DNA from: Beroe ovata
Taxonomy: Eukaryota > Ctenophora > Nuda > Beroida > Beroidae
Direction of reading: 5' to 3'
Assembly (NCBI GenBank): GCA_946803715.1
Contig: CAMPET010000027.1
Location: 68,446 to 93,014 of the forward strand
DNA length: 24,569 nt
The translations under genes were made by a program, and so were the position numbers. Every line of letters starts with the position of its first letter. Position 1 is the stretch's first letter. Shown piece by piece: positions 8,801 to 19,663 of the stretch. The notes under the pieces were generated by a model. It worked only from the letters and a program-made list of their open reading frames with translations, made no database searches and was not told where the DNA came from.

Positions 8801-9640
8801 GAAATCGCCAAAATCAAGGGTGTTTGTCGTATTTAGGGTTACAATTATATATATATGGAGAGAGAACAATTTTACACCGAAAGCGACCCCTGTTTGAAGG
8901 GTCATAATTTGTAAACCACAAAAGATACATAAAAGTTCGAGCCCATGCTGGAAAGAAGAAAGATAGGGCTATCCGAAGATGACCATCAAGATTATTTTAT
9001 GACACATTTATGACGTCATAATGACGTCACAAAGTAGCAAATTTCAATTTTGACAGTCCGAAAAATAGGTGATTTTGAGATGCATTTTTCGACATGAAAC
9101 ATCAAGATAGCGAAAAACCGAGGACATGTTAACGAAAGGAAATTTAATGTACTTTCCAGCCATATGGTCAAAGTTGATCTAGCTAATTAGCAACACTGAG
9201 ATAATTGAGGTTAATTGGGGCACATTGATGTGAAAATCACGCAAAAAAAAAGCAAATTTACAAACCAAGTTTTAGAAGAACAGGAAGGTTTGCGGACTTC
9301 ATCTTTTGATATGTTGTCGATCAAATTCTCAATAATGCTAAAAAATTTGTTTGAGCGAAATTCGCTAATTTTAAGAGGCAATTATGACGTCATAATTGGT
9401 ACTGGGTAAGGCAATTTTGAGCGAAACTGATCTCCTGGACTTAGAAGAAATTTTGCCGGACAAAAGCAAGCTACGTGATCTGAACTGGTAATGTTTGTTT
9501 CATTTGACGATACAACCCCAGAAACGCTGAAAATCCAATTAGTAGATTACCTAATCAACCTAATTACGGTGGATAACTTTAGATCTGATGGAGATATTCT
9601 TGTTTTTTAAACTGAATATGATGTCTTGGTTCTTGTATGT
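8801..9640. other. Repeat-like, gene-free region between CHMP4 and CYFIP fragments
   Basis: This region is AT-rich with tgacgtcataatgacgtca near 9010-9030 and attatgacgtcataatt near 9382-9398, both carrying the CRE-type palindrome tgacgtca. Its uniform composition and lack of exons suggest old transposon sequence continuing from the repeat at 8474-8800. None of the N-terminal CHMP4 exons (expected on the minus strand) or upstream CYFIP exons (expected on the plus strand) is found here. Confidence 0.4.
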
Positions 9641-9656
9641 NACACACTTTTCCCAG

Positions 9657-12600
9657 ATTTGTGCGCACCACAATGGCATTCTCTGAAGCTGTACATAGAG
9701 AAGCTCTCACGGCTCTCAAGGGAGTCCCTGCTTACTACTTCTACGTTCCGAAGGTGTGGTAAAACTGTCACGGACTTCTGACAGTCGATAATCATCCAAC
9801 TCCAACCCCGATCTCAATTTGGTTATCTTTTCATTCCATCTCCACGGAAAAATTCGGACAGTCTTTTTTTAAAGTGAAGATCGTATTTAACCTTTTCAGC
9901 AAGTGTCGAAGGCATATGATCACATTCACGAAGTGTACAGCATGTTCATAGGTCAGCCGCACTTTGCCGCTATTATCGAGCTTCTCGGATACCAAGGTGT
10001 CAGCTTGATCATCGAAGGATTGCTCGAAAATGTCCGGAATAAGGTACAATGATAAACATCTGGACTTGGAGTTGATTGTATTTGTATTTGTATATGAAAT
10101 TTCTGGTCACTCTAGGTGGTTCTAGACACAGTCATTATTAGACCATCGTCAGACACAAGCTATTCTCTCTCTCCCACAGCTCTCCTACTCACTTCTGAAC
10201 TATGTCTTGACACTCAAAGAGGGAATGCCGGCAGAATTGTCTAGACCACGATTTGAGTACGGTCCCATTGGTAAGCATCGATCTCTATAAGGATATTTCT
10301 CTGCTATGCAATTGTTCAGTCACAATCACTTATTCCCCGTAGAAATACATCATGTGATTATACTCATAGCTCCTTTTATTATCACAGCTAAATAGATCCT
10401 ATGTGGGAACACAAAAGTTCCTGTGTGGTCATATAATTTCCCATTTCTCTTTCCGTAATAGAGGAGCTTTTGTCTAGATTTATAGATTCAAACACAAAAT
10501 GTGTTGCTGAAGACAAATGTAAGGGTAATTTATTGTTATGATTGGGGGGCTTCACTGTCCTCATACCGCTATGTAGCCACGTGTACCCGTACGAGGTTAT
10601 GTGTGAGTGTGTTGCGTGGGGTTATGTGTACTACACATTCAATATAATCAAGTCATTGACACAATGTTGTGCAATAACAAACATGTAGAATTTAAACACA
10701 GTTAGCAGAAATTGTACACGCACCACACACGCACCACACACACACGTCACACAGGTGTATTATAATAGACACGTAGCAGTGAAACACAAATATTCCAGGA
10801 GTGTTTGAGTTCTATCACACCAAGCTAGAGAGCATATTCCGATACTCAGAATTGACGACCAACGTGTTCCAAACCATCAGAGAGATCGGGAATTTTGTAC
10901 TCTTTACCATGCTCATAGAGCAAGTTATGGTCAGTTAACTTCCACATTTGATATTGCAGTTTTACAGAGGAAAATGACTGTTAAAATACGTAACAGTTGT
11001 TTTGAATGATGGATAGAAAACTGGATGAGTGACGGGAAGAATACATGATCATTAATCATGTTTCCCTCACTGACCATACATTTCATGTTTCATTCCCTCC
11101 CCCTACCTAGTCTGAGGAAGAGATATTGGATCTGCTCCAAGCGTCGCCGTTCCTCGGCATCATGCCTCGTCCTGTGGTCCGGGACGAGGAGGACGAGAAA
11201 ACGAAGGCGGAGAAGGTGAAGGAGAAAGTGAGGAAGATGGAGGAACAGTACTCCTCACTTGTCCTCACGCAGATTGAAAAGACCGGCTCTCCAGAGGTAT
11301 GCGATTGTTGTTATATCCTATAACACTTAACAGGGTATCAATCCGTGAATCCGGGATGAGAGATGAGACAGCTGATCATCAACACAAGTTTAAATACGAT
11401 CATGTTTTTCTACTGGAAAGATCTGTGAGATATTCGACCCATATTCGACAGTTCTATATGAGATATTCGACAGTTCTATATGGGGTGTTTTTTCACTATC
11501 CTCGACTCCTCACAGCAAGTGGACATTGCCCGAGATAGCATGCAGTTAGCCAAGGAACGTCTCTGTAAGAACCTGTCCATTCTGTCCTATGTCCTGGACA
11601 AGCTCAAGTCGTATCTGGACAATGAGGGTTGGACAGGAGACTCCCCTGTCAACGGAGTGATGTGAGTAACTTGTCACTTCCTCATTCTAGTGCCCTACTG
11701 AGGTTATAGTCGCCCGATCCTCAGTATGGTGATACTATAGAACTAGAACTCAAGAGTTCATTTGGCGTGTGTAGTGTGTATGAATAATACCCAATTTCAG
11801 GTACATGGAGGAATGCAAGGAATTTCATCGACTTTGGAGTGCGATGCAGCTATTCATTGCCATGTCTCCACTTATGAGTGGGGCTGGCTCACAGAACTCA
11901 AACGAGTGAGTCAATTTTTAGATCATATACTTCGCAGACACTAATGTCTGTGACTCAGAAAGAATTACCATTCTGAGTCTGACACGGGACACCACGATAT
12001 TCTGACACCACATTGTTATGACACCGTGATATGTTGACACCACCTTATCCTGCTCATTAAACATACGAGCAGTGGCAAAAGTCGGAGATCAAGTGCCAAG
12101 GAAAAGTTGACGAAGGAGAAGATAATGTTTACTCCCAATATGGAAATTGAAAATTGTCCTCCGTTAGCATTCAAAACGTAAGGTTGCTCTGCCTCTGTAT
12201 TCTCCTCCTTGATTCTGAATAGCACATTATTTGGGTGTTTCTGTTGGGCATTATCCAGCCTTCTGCAATCCATCACTCCATCAATTCTGCACTTTTATAC
12301 TATGATTTCCTTGAGGGGAAGCGGAGGTTCAACTATGGATGTGTCACTTCGGTATCATTTTCTACAGTAGATTATGGCACACCAACAATTTGGAAGAGCT
12401 TTTTCAGTTCTCCGGGAATTCGAGGTGGTTGATAACGGATTATCATGATAATAAAGCTCAACCAATAATCTTGATTGAGCGTTATCTCTCTTTTTTATTC
12501 CCGATCGTTAACATATATCGTCCGCTAAATCTCTCAGTTCCATTGCTATATCAAAGGGTTAGGGTGCCGGTAATGCCTTGAGTAATTAGGGTGAACGATT

Positions 12601-15600
12601 GGGTTTGAGTTAAAGCTAGGGAAAGGGGAAGTCAATTTGGGAGAAAACATGCTCAAATACATTGATTCCTATCGCATATCGGGGAATGGGGATATGCGGA
12701 GGCTAGATAAAGCTATTAAGTCCTCATTCCGGACTATATAGCTAGAGGACAATATAGGTACCAATTAGGTAGCTAAAATATAGATTATAGGTAGCTAAAA
12801 TCAAATATGAATGACTTAAGCTGCTACACAGAGTTTTAGCTATACTGTCCTACTATACTGTCCTACTATACTGTGAATTGTCCTAGTATACTGTTCTTCA
12901 ATACTATTGTATTTGAATAGTTAAATTGTGTGACAAATGAGATCTGTCATTCGTCTTCGGTCCTCAAGTTTTTTGAACTATACGCACCTGCTTTAAAAGT
13001 TCATCATTGATCTTGATTGGTAACAAAATATGGCCGCATCATGACCATTTCCCGCGCTTTTACATTCAAAATACTAAATTACATTCAGAATACTAACAGA
13101 TTTCAATAAGATTTTAAAAGGATTTAAGAGAAATAGGCCATTTGTTAGATTTGCTGCGTTCCATGATAAGCTGTTGTGGAAGGCTAGCTGCACGCTTCTC
13201 ATCATTTCAATCATGTAACACTTGGTTAAGTGTTGACGTTCTTATTAAAATGTTATGAAAGTAAAAGAGATTATAGACGTCGTGATGATCTTTTTCAAAC
13301 TCATTGTTTGTATGGTAGGGGTATAAAATGAAGGTTACCGTAATTACTACACAGCGTACTATGAACAGTTCGATAGGGTTATGTATACTTGTTATGTATA
13401 GATAGGGAAACATTATCCACTCAACGTCGTGAGGGGTATAGAGTAGAGACCTACCCAAAGAAAACAATTGAATGATGAACTTTAATTGGAAGTCTTACAC
13501 GATCGTATGGTGATGATAATTGTGTCATTGTTATCGATCTACATTGAGTCTGATTCCTATGTTGATTGTTGTGGTTCATCGTATGGGGTTTGTGCTCTGA
13601 GTTGAAAAGCTCTTGCGAGGGAGTCTTTCTTTGACTTTGAGGAACTTCTTCAAACTGAAATAGTATTTATATTGTTTGATTTTAACTTTTATTTCGCGCT
13701 GACGATTCGACTGTTTGGCCTCTGTTATGACCTTTTTCAACAGATGGTAGAAATTTCAATACAGGCACATTGCACAATGTGCATAGCTTGAAATGGATTT
13801 TGTTTCGCTTTTAATCTTATACAGACGGTTAATGATAGAGTCATGGCTGTCGAATATTGAATAAGCAATGTGAAGTTGAAAAACAAATTCGACATTACAC
13901 TATCTCATGGATCATTATATTTGATTTATGAACAGCCTTCACTCTTCTTCTGTTTGAAACGGAATGTTAAGAGTCTTGACCCACGCTAAAACACAGTGCG
14001 TTGCCTGGACGTGGTTCAAATGGTTCCAGAATCTATGACGTCAAAGCAAGACTGCAGGTTAGAGGAAGAGCCCATCCTCATCAAGTCCAGCGTACCAGAA
14101 GAGACACGGAAAGGACTGGCGGCAGTGGATCTAAGCAAGCTTCACCTTACGGGAAACGACAAGTTCCTGTATGCAACATTGCTGTGCACTGTCCTCGGAG
14201 ATGCTGTCGAGATTTACCTGCCAGGTGTCCAATATCAACCCTTCCTCATAAGCATTATCCGCTCCAAGTGCAGTAGGTGTGAGAATTAGGTCCAGATGAT
14301 TATGAGATCAAGATTAACCATTGCCCAAACGTTCAGGAGTGTTTACACAATCTGTATCAGAGGAGCTTGGTGTGACAGATAGATTGGAGGGGTATCTTGC
14401 AGCTAGCACTTCAGTCTTCATGTTTATATCTTCTCTTATCATTGCACCAAGTCTTGGCAGGTTATTTTAAATTCGTGTTAATTTTTGCAGTACATTAGTT
14501 TTCTTGAGGAAGTCCCTGGTTCACTGCCGGCCCTCAAGGACTATTTCTTAATGCTATCAGTTTGTTCCCCGATAAACCGGGTCGTCAAGCCCATGTTATG
14601 TTGCCTCAACCCATCACAATATTATAATGGATTGTTCTCCCAGGTTTAGTAGGAGGCGAGTTCTGATGTTTTCGCTCTACCTCACTATCATGTCAACAAT
14701 ATTCTCTGCTGTAGTTCCCGATTACAAAGTTCTCCTGATCTCACGGTGCATCAGAGGGGCTTGTGTTGGACTAAACTTCTCCATGCTAAGTGTATTCTTT
14801 GCAACACAAGCATCTGCCTATGACGTTTATAACCTTGGCAGTTTTCTCTCAGTTTTGATGTTTGCTGTTGGTGGTGGTTGGTCGGCATTGCTTGGATATC
14901 TCTTACTGGACACTCTAGGCTGGAGGGTACTCATTGTATCCTGTTCAGTTCCTCTTCTCATCCCCCCGCTAATCATTCTCCACTTTGTTCTTACTGAGGA
15001 GAGTAGTTATACACAGAAAAGCAAAGTGGATACAGCTCTACAAGATGATATTGATATTGAAGTGCCTAATTTGAAGTGTAGACTGGTCAAGGGATGCATC
15101 GCTAACTTCATCAACTTTCTCCAAGGATGGGGAAGTATTATCCTTGCTCCAGCTCTCATCAGATACTCGAACTTGATGAGTAATCGTGAGAGTGAAATTG
15201 TGGATGGAGGACAACTCCTAATCCTAGCACTCATATTTGGAGGGGTCAAGATGGTTGGCAGAGTTGTGGGTTATTTTCTTCTAAAATCTATCCCATTCAG
15301 AGTGATCCATGTCTCGGTTTCCCTAGTCATAGCAGCTTCTTACTTGGCTATAGCCATTGATGAGGGAAATTTGATTGTAACAGTTCTTGGAATGGGTGTA
15401 GCAAATTTGGCATTTTGCATTTCGAGGATAGATCTGAGTCTCTTAGAAACCGATAAATATTTCTTTGGTACCAAGAATCTTGCCAATGCTGGTTTTTTGA
15501 TGATGGCCTTCGGATCTTTAGGTGCAGCAGTAGGCTCAATATTTGCTGCATTTTTGGAAACACGAATCGCCGTTCTGACATGTCTAGTCCTCAGCTGTGT

Positions 15601-16827
15601 GCAGGTTGTAGTCTTCTTGTCAATAACGGAATGTGAATGAAGATCTTGATGTATATCATGTTAAAACCGTTACACAGAGTAACATGTTAATGTTATTTCA
15701 TATTCCAACAACCAGCCTTAAGATTTTGAACTCCAATGATCTGAATCTAGTATTTCTATTAGTATAGGTAATTGGTGAGTGAGTCCGTGGGTTTATTAAG
15801 ATGTGTATAGAACATGTAGCATCTTAATGCAAATTTTTCGACCGGTATGCACTCATGCTGCACTTATAGCAGAAGTCTCCTGACGGCTGACTCACAATGA
15901 GGAAATCTAAAACTGTCTCCTGACAGTTATTTTCACTGAGTGCCATATATTCTCAAAATGCTGGGATATTCAGTTGCTGGTATCAGGGAATTCTATCACT
16001 ATCAGTCATAATATGAAATTAAGATAGGTATACGATATGTCAGGTATCTACCAATGAATTGTTGCGATGCAAGAAGTTTCTGAAAGTTCTATGAATACTT
16101 CTGATTTCTGAAACTATGCATTTAATGATATGCTATCTTGAAGGTAAAGATTTTCTACATGATAGAAAGAATCTTTGAACCTCTTCAACAATGTTTAAAG
16201 GGACGTTCACACTTAGTCCTTGTTTAAATAAGTATTTCTTTTCAGTTTCAAATGATACCTATTTATACCTATGTGGTTGATTTATTCAGCACTTCTCACA
16301 TATATGTGCTTTATTGTTGTATCATGATGTTGGGTTCGCTTTTCACTCATTTGTTAAACCACATACTGATATAGAGCAAAATTTTATAGCCTGTGATCCC
16401 ATCACAGAACTTTGAAGTGACAAAGAATTTTTCAATCAGAAACGGGCAATCGTTGATTCAAGCCTCGAATCATTTAAGTTTGACGTATTTACTTTTAGGG
16501 ATTGGTATATTACCATGAACCTTTTCCCGACTCTGCACCTTTTTGAACTCCTAATACAAATCACTGGCTTTTTATTTTTCCTCCAAAAAATAATAAGCGA
16601 ACATCATGATCTGTGAATGATCACATGAAATTTTCACATACACTGTTAAAATCTCGGTTTCTAACTTCTCAATCTGCAGGGAAATGTTTGGAGAAGGACT
16701 TCATTGGGCGGCTCTTACCATTATAACGATACTGGGGCAGCAATATCGCTTCCAATCCCTCGACTTTTCCTACCACTTGTTGAGAGTCTTTGATGAGAAA
16801 CCCAAAGATGGAATCTCATGTGGAATT
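9657..16827 (+). CDS. CYFIP: CYFIP / Sra-1 (WAVE regulatory complex subunit), C-terminal region, partial at both ends
   Basis: CYFIP is the large Rac1-binding subunit of the WAVE complex, which controls Arp2/3 actin branching; vertebrate CYFIP1 also binds FMRP and eIF4E. Eight exons with consistent phases and GT-AG junctions are visible: 9657-9753, 9900-10043, 10180-10270, 10799-10929, 11111-11296, 11516-11661, 11801-11905 and 16680-16827, or 349 codons. Diagnostic segments are FIGQPHFAAIIELLGYQG, FRYSELTTNVFQTIREIGNF, EEEILDLLQASPF, ARDSMQLAKERLCKNLS, ECKEFHRLWSAMQ and FGEGLHWAALTIITILGQQ, all aligning in order with human CYFIP1 from memory. The first eight or nine hundred residues are missing: the N at 9641 lies 16 bases before the first exon. 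The final exon (about 55 residues in human) was not found after 16827, and the N at 16981 follows soon after. The 4774-bp intron at 11906-16679 holds an entire transporter gene on the same strand. CYFIP1 versus CYFIP2 cannot be told apart outside vertebrates. Confidence 0.95.
10270..10798 (+). other. CYFIP intron with CA/GT-rich stretches
   Basis: This intron is longer than its neighbours (528 bp). It contains a GT-rich stretch near 10595-10630 (gttatgtgtgagtgtgttg) and a CA-rich stretch near 10714-10755 (acgcaccacacacgcacc), which are partly complementary to one another. No gene is seen inside. Confidence 0.55.
11906..14019 (+). other. CYFIP intron, part before the nested transporter gene
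   Basis: This is the 5' part of the 4.8-kb CYFIP intron. It holds a short tandem repeat at 12841-12894 built on tatactgtcctac, and a doubled ggtagctaaaat near 12768-12800. Short open frames are present but none resembles a known protein or has exon-like boundaries. The last few hundred bases should contain the promoter and 5' UTR of transporter copy A; I cannot point to a specific motif. Confidence 0.5.
12841..12894. repeat. Short tandem repeat, 13-bp unit
   Basis: The unit tatactgtcctac is present twice in full. It is followed by tatactgtgaattgtcctag and a further tatactgtt, so about four related units. It lies inside the large CYFIP intron. Confidence 0.75.
14020..15640 (+). CDS. SVOP/SV2-like MFS transporter, copy A, nested in a CYFIP intron
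   Basis: Three exons, 14020-14224, 14337-14460 and 14644-15640, splice through introns of 112 and 183 bp into 441 residues (436 if the second ATG at 14035 is used). Twelve hydrophobic segments can be laid out: TM1 FLYATLLCTVLGDAVEIYLP, TM2 YLAASTSVFMFISSLIIAP, the basic loop RFSRRRVLMFS after TM2 where MFS motif A sits, TM4 with ISRCIRGACVGLNFSMLS, TM5-6 with GYLLLDTLGWRVLIVSCSVP, a cytoplasmic loop at about 230-260, then TM7-12 ending VVVFLSITECE. The D-A-x-E pattern in TM1, the motif A position and the LGWR segment point to the SVOP/SV2 branch near SLC22. The substrate cannot be inferred, and the large lumenal loop of SV2 proteins is absent. The gene is on the same strand as its CYFIP host, so its transcript must be separated from CYFIP RNA by its own promoter and 3' end. 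All codons and splice sites look intact. Confidence 0.88.
15641..16679 (+). other. CYFIP intron, part after the nested transporter gene
   Basis: The first 165 bases (to about 15805) are the 3' flank of copy A and match the 3' flank of copy B (21370 to about 21525). Beyond that the two flanks share nothing obvious. The rest is AT-rich, with an imperfect repeat of tctcctgac(g/a)g near 15877-15925. No exon is seen until the CYFIP exon at 16680. Confidence 0.5.
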
Positions 16828-16981
16828 GTAAGTCATGCAGCTCTAACATTTCCTTGTAGTTTTTCTTTTATTCTAGTTCTATTTCAATTTCATGGGAGAT
16901 TTAAAAGGATGCTCATCCTTGATTACTCATACTCATAGTAATAACTAACATCCACCCATCTCGAAACATCATCATAATATN

Positions 16982-17308
16982 TATAACTCCGTCATTTTTT
17001 ATCCGATTGACATGAAATTTTGGTTGCTGCCTCTCTATGATCCAAATAGACGGAATACAAAGTTTCATAACAATCGGATATATATAAGCGGTGTTATAGA
17101 TAGTCGAAATTCGGCGAATCCGTAAAAACATATAGTAGGGTCTGGCAAGCGCGCAGCTTTTCGCGCGTTACATAAACGCATCAAGCTCACCGAGTCGGCC
17201 CTTCGGGCCTCCTCGGTGACCAAGCTCGCAAAAAGGGCCCTTCGGGCCCTTTTTGCTCGCACGTTCAACATTAGCTACAGATGCCGCGAGGGGCTTGCCA
17301 GCCCCTTG
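16982..17308 (-). repeat. Dispersed hairpin-rich repeat, copy 2 (inverted relative to copy 1)
   Basis: This is the reverse complement of the repeat at 8474-8800. Read on the plus strand it contains two adjacent stem-loops. The first is caccgag/tcggcccttcgggcctc/ctcggtg (about 17188-17218). The second has a perfect 13-bp stem, gcaaaaagggccc, with loop ttc, at about 17227-17255. It ends in ggggcttgccagcccc (17289-17304). The repeat starts right at the N at 16981, so the contig probably broke inside this repeat. Confidence 0.85.
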
Positions 17309-18842
17309 ATGGATATGACATGAAAAATTTAAGTTGATGTGCTTTAAGTTGGTATATCATAATAAAGGGTTAAGTGTCTGCATTATGACATACGAGGGCA
17401 AAAATGTGTGTCAGTGTGAGTGACACGGAAAGTGTGAGTGTGACAACTGAAAAGTCAAAAGGTCAAAAGGTTGCCATGTCAAAAGGTTGCCATGTACTGC
17501 AATTGTAACAATTATAGGTAATTACCTGCATTAAAATACATGCTAGCGTGTTCTTTTTTTCACTTTACAAATAGCCTGCTATAAAATGAAGAGCTCTTTA
17601 TAATTACAATAGTTGAAGAGTTTACAAGGGCTTCATATTTTACTGCTTTCAGCTGCACATTAAAGCATTAAGGGAAAAATATGATTCAAACGGCAAAATC
17701 TCATCAATTTTAAAGATTTTTTATTCATTATCATAACATAACAGGTCTTGGTACCAGTTATTCACATTTTTATTCGAGTTCCAATGGTTCTTGAGCCCCT
17801 GTCCGTTATCATCATTTAAGTGTTAATTGTTAAAATGATTTCTATTAGCATAGGAAGTTTAATTTCAATTTAGGCGAATCAATATTGATAAGCTTTCATT
17901 TGAAATAGATTTTGTAATCTATACCATTCTTAATAAGAGAAGATCGATTGAATACTACTATACTTTGTGAAGTCATGGGCATGATGGTATTGGTAATCAT
18001 TGACTTTGAAGGTTGCTTGAAGTTCCAACAAGCAATAGCATGTCTAGGATTGTTCCCAAGATACCTATAGGAATTCTGAGAGTCTTTTAAATACCTACGA
18101 ATATGGAGTCGACCCTGAATTTTGGTTTGAAATACTTCTAATTTGAAGGAAATGTTCGTCATCTGTCTATAAAAAATTGCACTTGAACATTAGACTTGAA
18201 ATTAAGTTAGACATTTATCGAATTTCCAGTTTTATTAAATTTCACCTAAGATTGGCCTAAATCTATATTTGCAAATTTTTCATGGTTGTGAAAGTGTTAA
18301 GATATGCTAACTGTATTCATATTGATACTGTTATAATAGTGCTGATGTTGTACTTCCAAACTCCTAAGAAAATATTGACTCTGATTACGAATATCAACAA
18401 TGCGTTTTTCTTCACTGCAGAATCAATCCGGCATTTAGTGTGAAGCAGGAATATAATATAATAAGCGCTGTTTTGACGAGAATTATGAGCGCCATCTTGG
18501 AATTAAAAAGCGCCCAAATCAAACTAATGCATGAATTAAAACCTTACCAATACCAAGCCACCTAGTCACGCCACGGCTAATTAACTTTCAGTTCCCGTAT
18601 GCGCGTGCGCGCGCACGTCGTGACTACAGAGACTATAAGATGTGCCCGGGTGTAAAAGAGGTCTGTGCATTGACATGGTCTAGTTGTGGTTGCTGTATAC
18701 AGATTGAATTGTATACAAGTACAACAAAATTGTCAGCACCACGAAGAGTCCATTGGCGTGCGCAGGGTTGCTTTATATAGAATTAGTCTCGTTGGTATTG
18801 GTAATGGTACCCGTGCTGTAGATATACTAAATATGGTGTCAA
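17309..18842. other. Gene-free AT-rich region
   Basis: No exon is recognised. There is an exact 16-base tandem duplication (gtcaaaaggttgccat) at 17462-17493. A small GC-rich patch, gcgcgtgcgcgcgcacg, lies near 18601-18617. The missing last exon of CYFIP, expected on the plus strand here if the contigs are correctly ordered, was looked for and not found. Confidence 0.45.
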
Positions 18843-19015
18843 GTTCCGAGAATATTTTGTTTGAAATCAACAGCGTTGATTTCAAAACAACATAAACATT
18901 CTCGGAACAACATAAACATTCTCGGAACAACATAAACATTCTCGTAATAACATTAACATTCCCGGGGAGGGGGGTTTGCCCGTGTTGATTCAACACGGGC
19001 AAAACCCCCCTCCCC
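18843..19015. repeat. Compound palindrome: hairpin, four 20-bp tandem repeats and a 51-bp palindrome
   Basis: From left to right: a hairpin with outer arms gttccgagaat and inner arms tttgaaatcaac around the loop agc (18843-18908); four 20-base units aacaacataaacattctcgg at 18886-18965, the first of which is part of the hairpin's right arm and the fourth of which is diverged; then a near-perfect palindrome at 18964-19015 with arms ggggaggggggtttgcccg and on to gttga, broken only by one extra T and a single-base centre. It has no coding content. It looks like the end or whole of a foldback-type element. Confidence 0.85.
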
Positions 19016-19663
19016 AGCCCCCTCCGTATTCAAACGTTATCTTTTGGAAACCCCTCCTTCTCGGCTGATTACGTAATATGCGAACGGTCCCTATAACAAT
19101 GAAATGTGTTCCACATAATTATGTTCAACTTATAATAATTATGTTCAACTTATACAACTTATTGAAGAACGTGGTCAAGCTGGTTATATATATATTCATA
19201 ATCATTTTGGGTCCGCGTCAACATGGAAAAGGCTTGATTGTATTGCTAATGCTACAGCTGGTGTTCGTCATTGTTATTGTTAACTTGTTTAACAGCCAGA
19301 AACGGTTGAACTTGACAGACACTGACGAATGGAATACAACTTCTATAATCCTGCATTTCTTAGCCTACGTACTTGCTACTTCATTTCGAGTTCGACTTGC
19401 CACATTGAATTTGTGATTCAAACTTTGCTGCGTTGATTTGAAATTTGGAATTGGATAATGAAAATGCCTTGCAAACTTAATGATTGAATTTGGTATTCTC
19501 CCGCTCAAGTTGATATTAAAATTTGCAAAATATTGTGCAAAATAACTTTCGCCCTTGTTAATGGATCTTGTTCAAAATGTCATCATCAGCTGGTAGCGGT
19601 TCAAATGAGAGCAGAAACTGAGAGTGAGACATAAAACGTCACATTGCAGAGGAAGAATCATTG
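19016..19663 (+). other. Upstream region of transporter copy B
   Basis: This is AT-rich sequence with one open frame of 112 codons (19078-19416) that has no recognisable family and is probably chance. From about 19596 the sequence becomes alignable with the 5' flank of copy A: ggttcaaatg at 19602-19611 corresponds to 14013-14022. This marks the left edge of the duplicated block. Confidence 0.5.

Noticed and set aside
9215-9409. 64-codon open frame
   Set aside because: It lies in repeat-like AT-rich sequence and shows no family resemblance or exon boundaries.
12016-12276. 86-codon minus-strand frame with a hydrophobic stretch
   Set aside because: It sits in the CYFIP intron, is AT-driven in composition and has no recognisable motif; it is probably chance.
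14020-14289. Transporter exon 1 as a stand-alone 97-residue protein
   Set aside because: The frame simply reads into intron 1; splicing at 14224/14337 restores the family sequence IYLPGVFTQSVSEELG.
15007-15581. Minus-strand frames opposite transporter exon 3, also seen in copy B at 20742-20978
   Set aside because: Their conservation in both copies simply follows from the near-identity of the sense exon.
18417-18440. Possible last CYFIP exon after the ctgcag at 18415-18420
   Set aside because: The frame gives only NQSGI before a stop, unlike the family's C-terminus.
18886-18965. CRISPR-like array
   Set aside because: The 20-base units are directly adjacent with no spacers and the genome is animal.
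19078-19416. 112-codon hydrophobic open frame upstream of copy B
   Set aside because: Rich in Ile, Leu and Val as expected from AT-rich sequence, with repeated ttatgttcaacttataa words at its start; no family match and no splice context.
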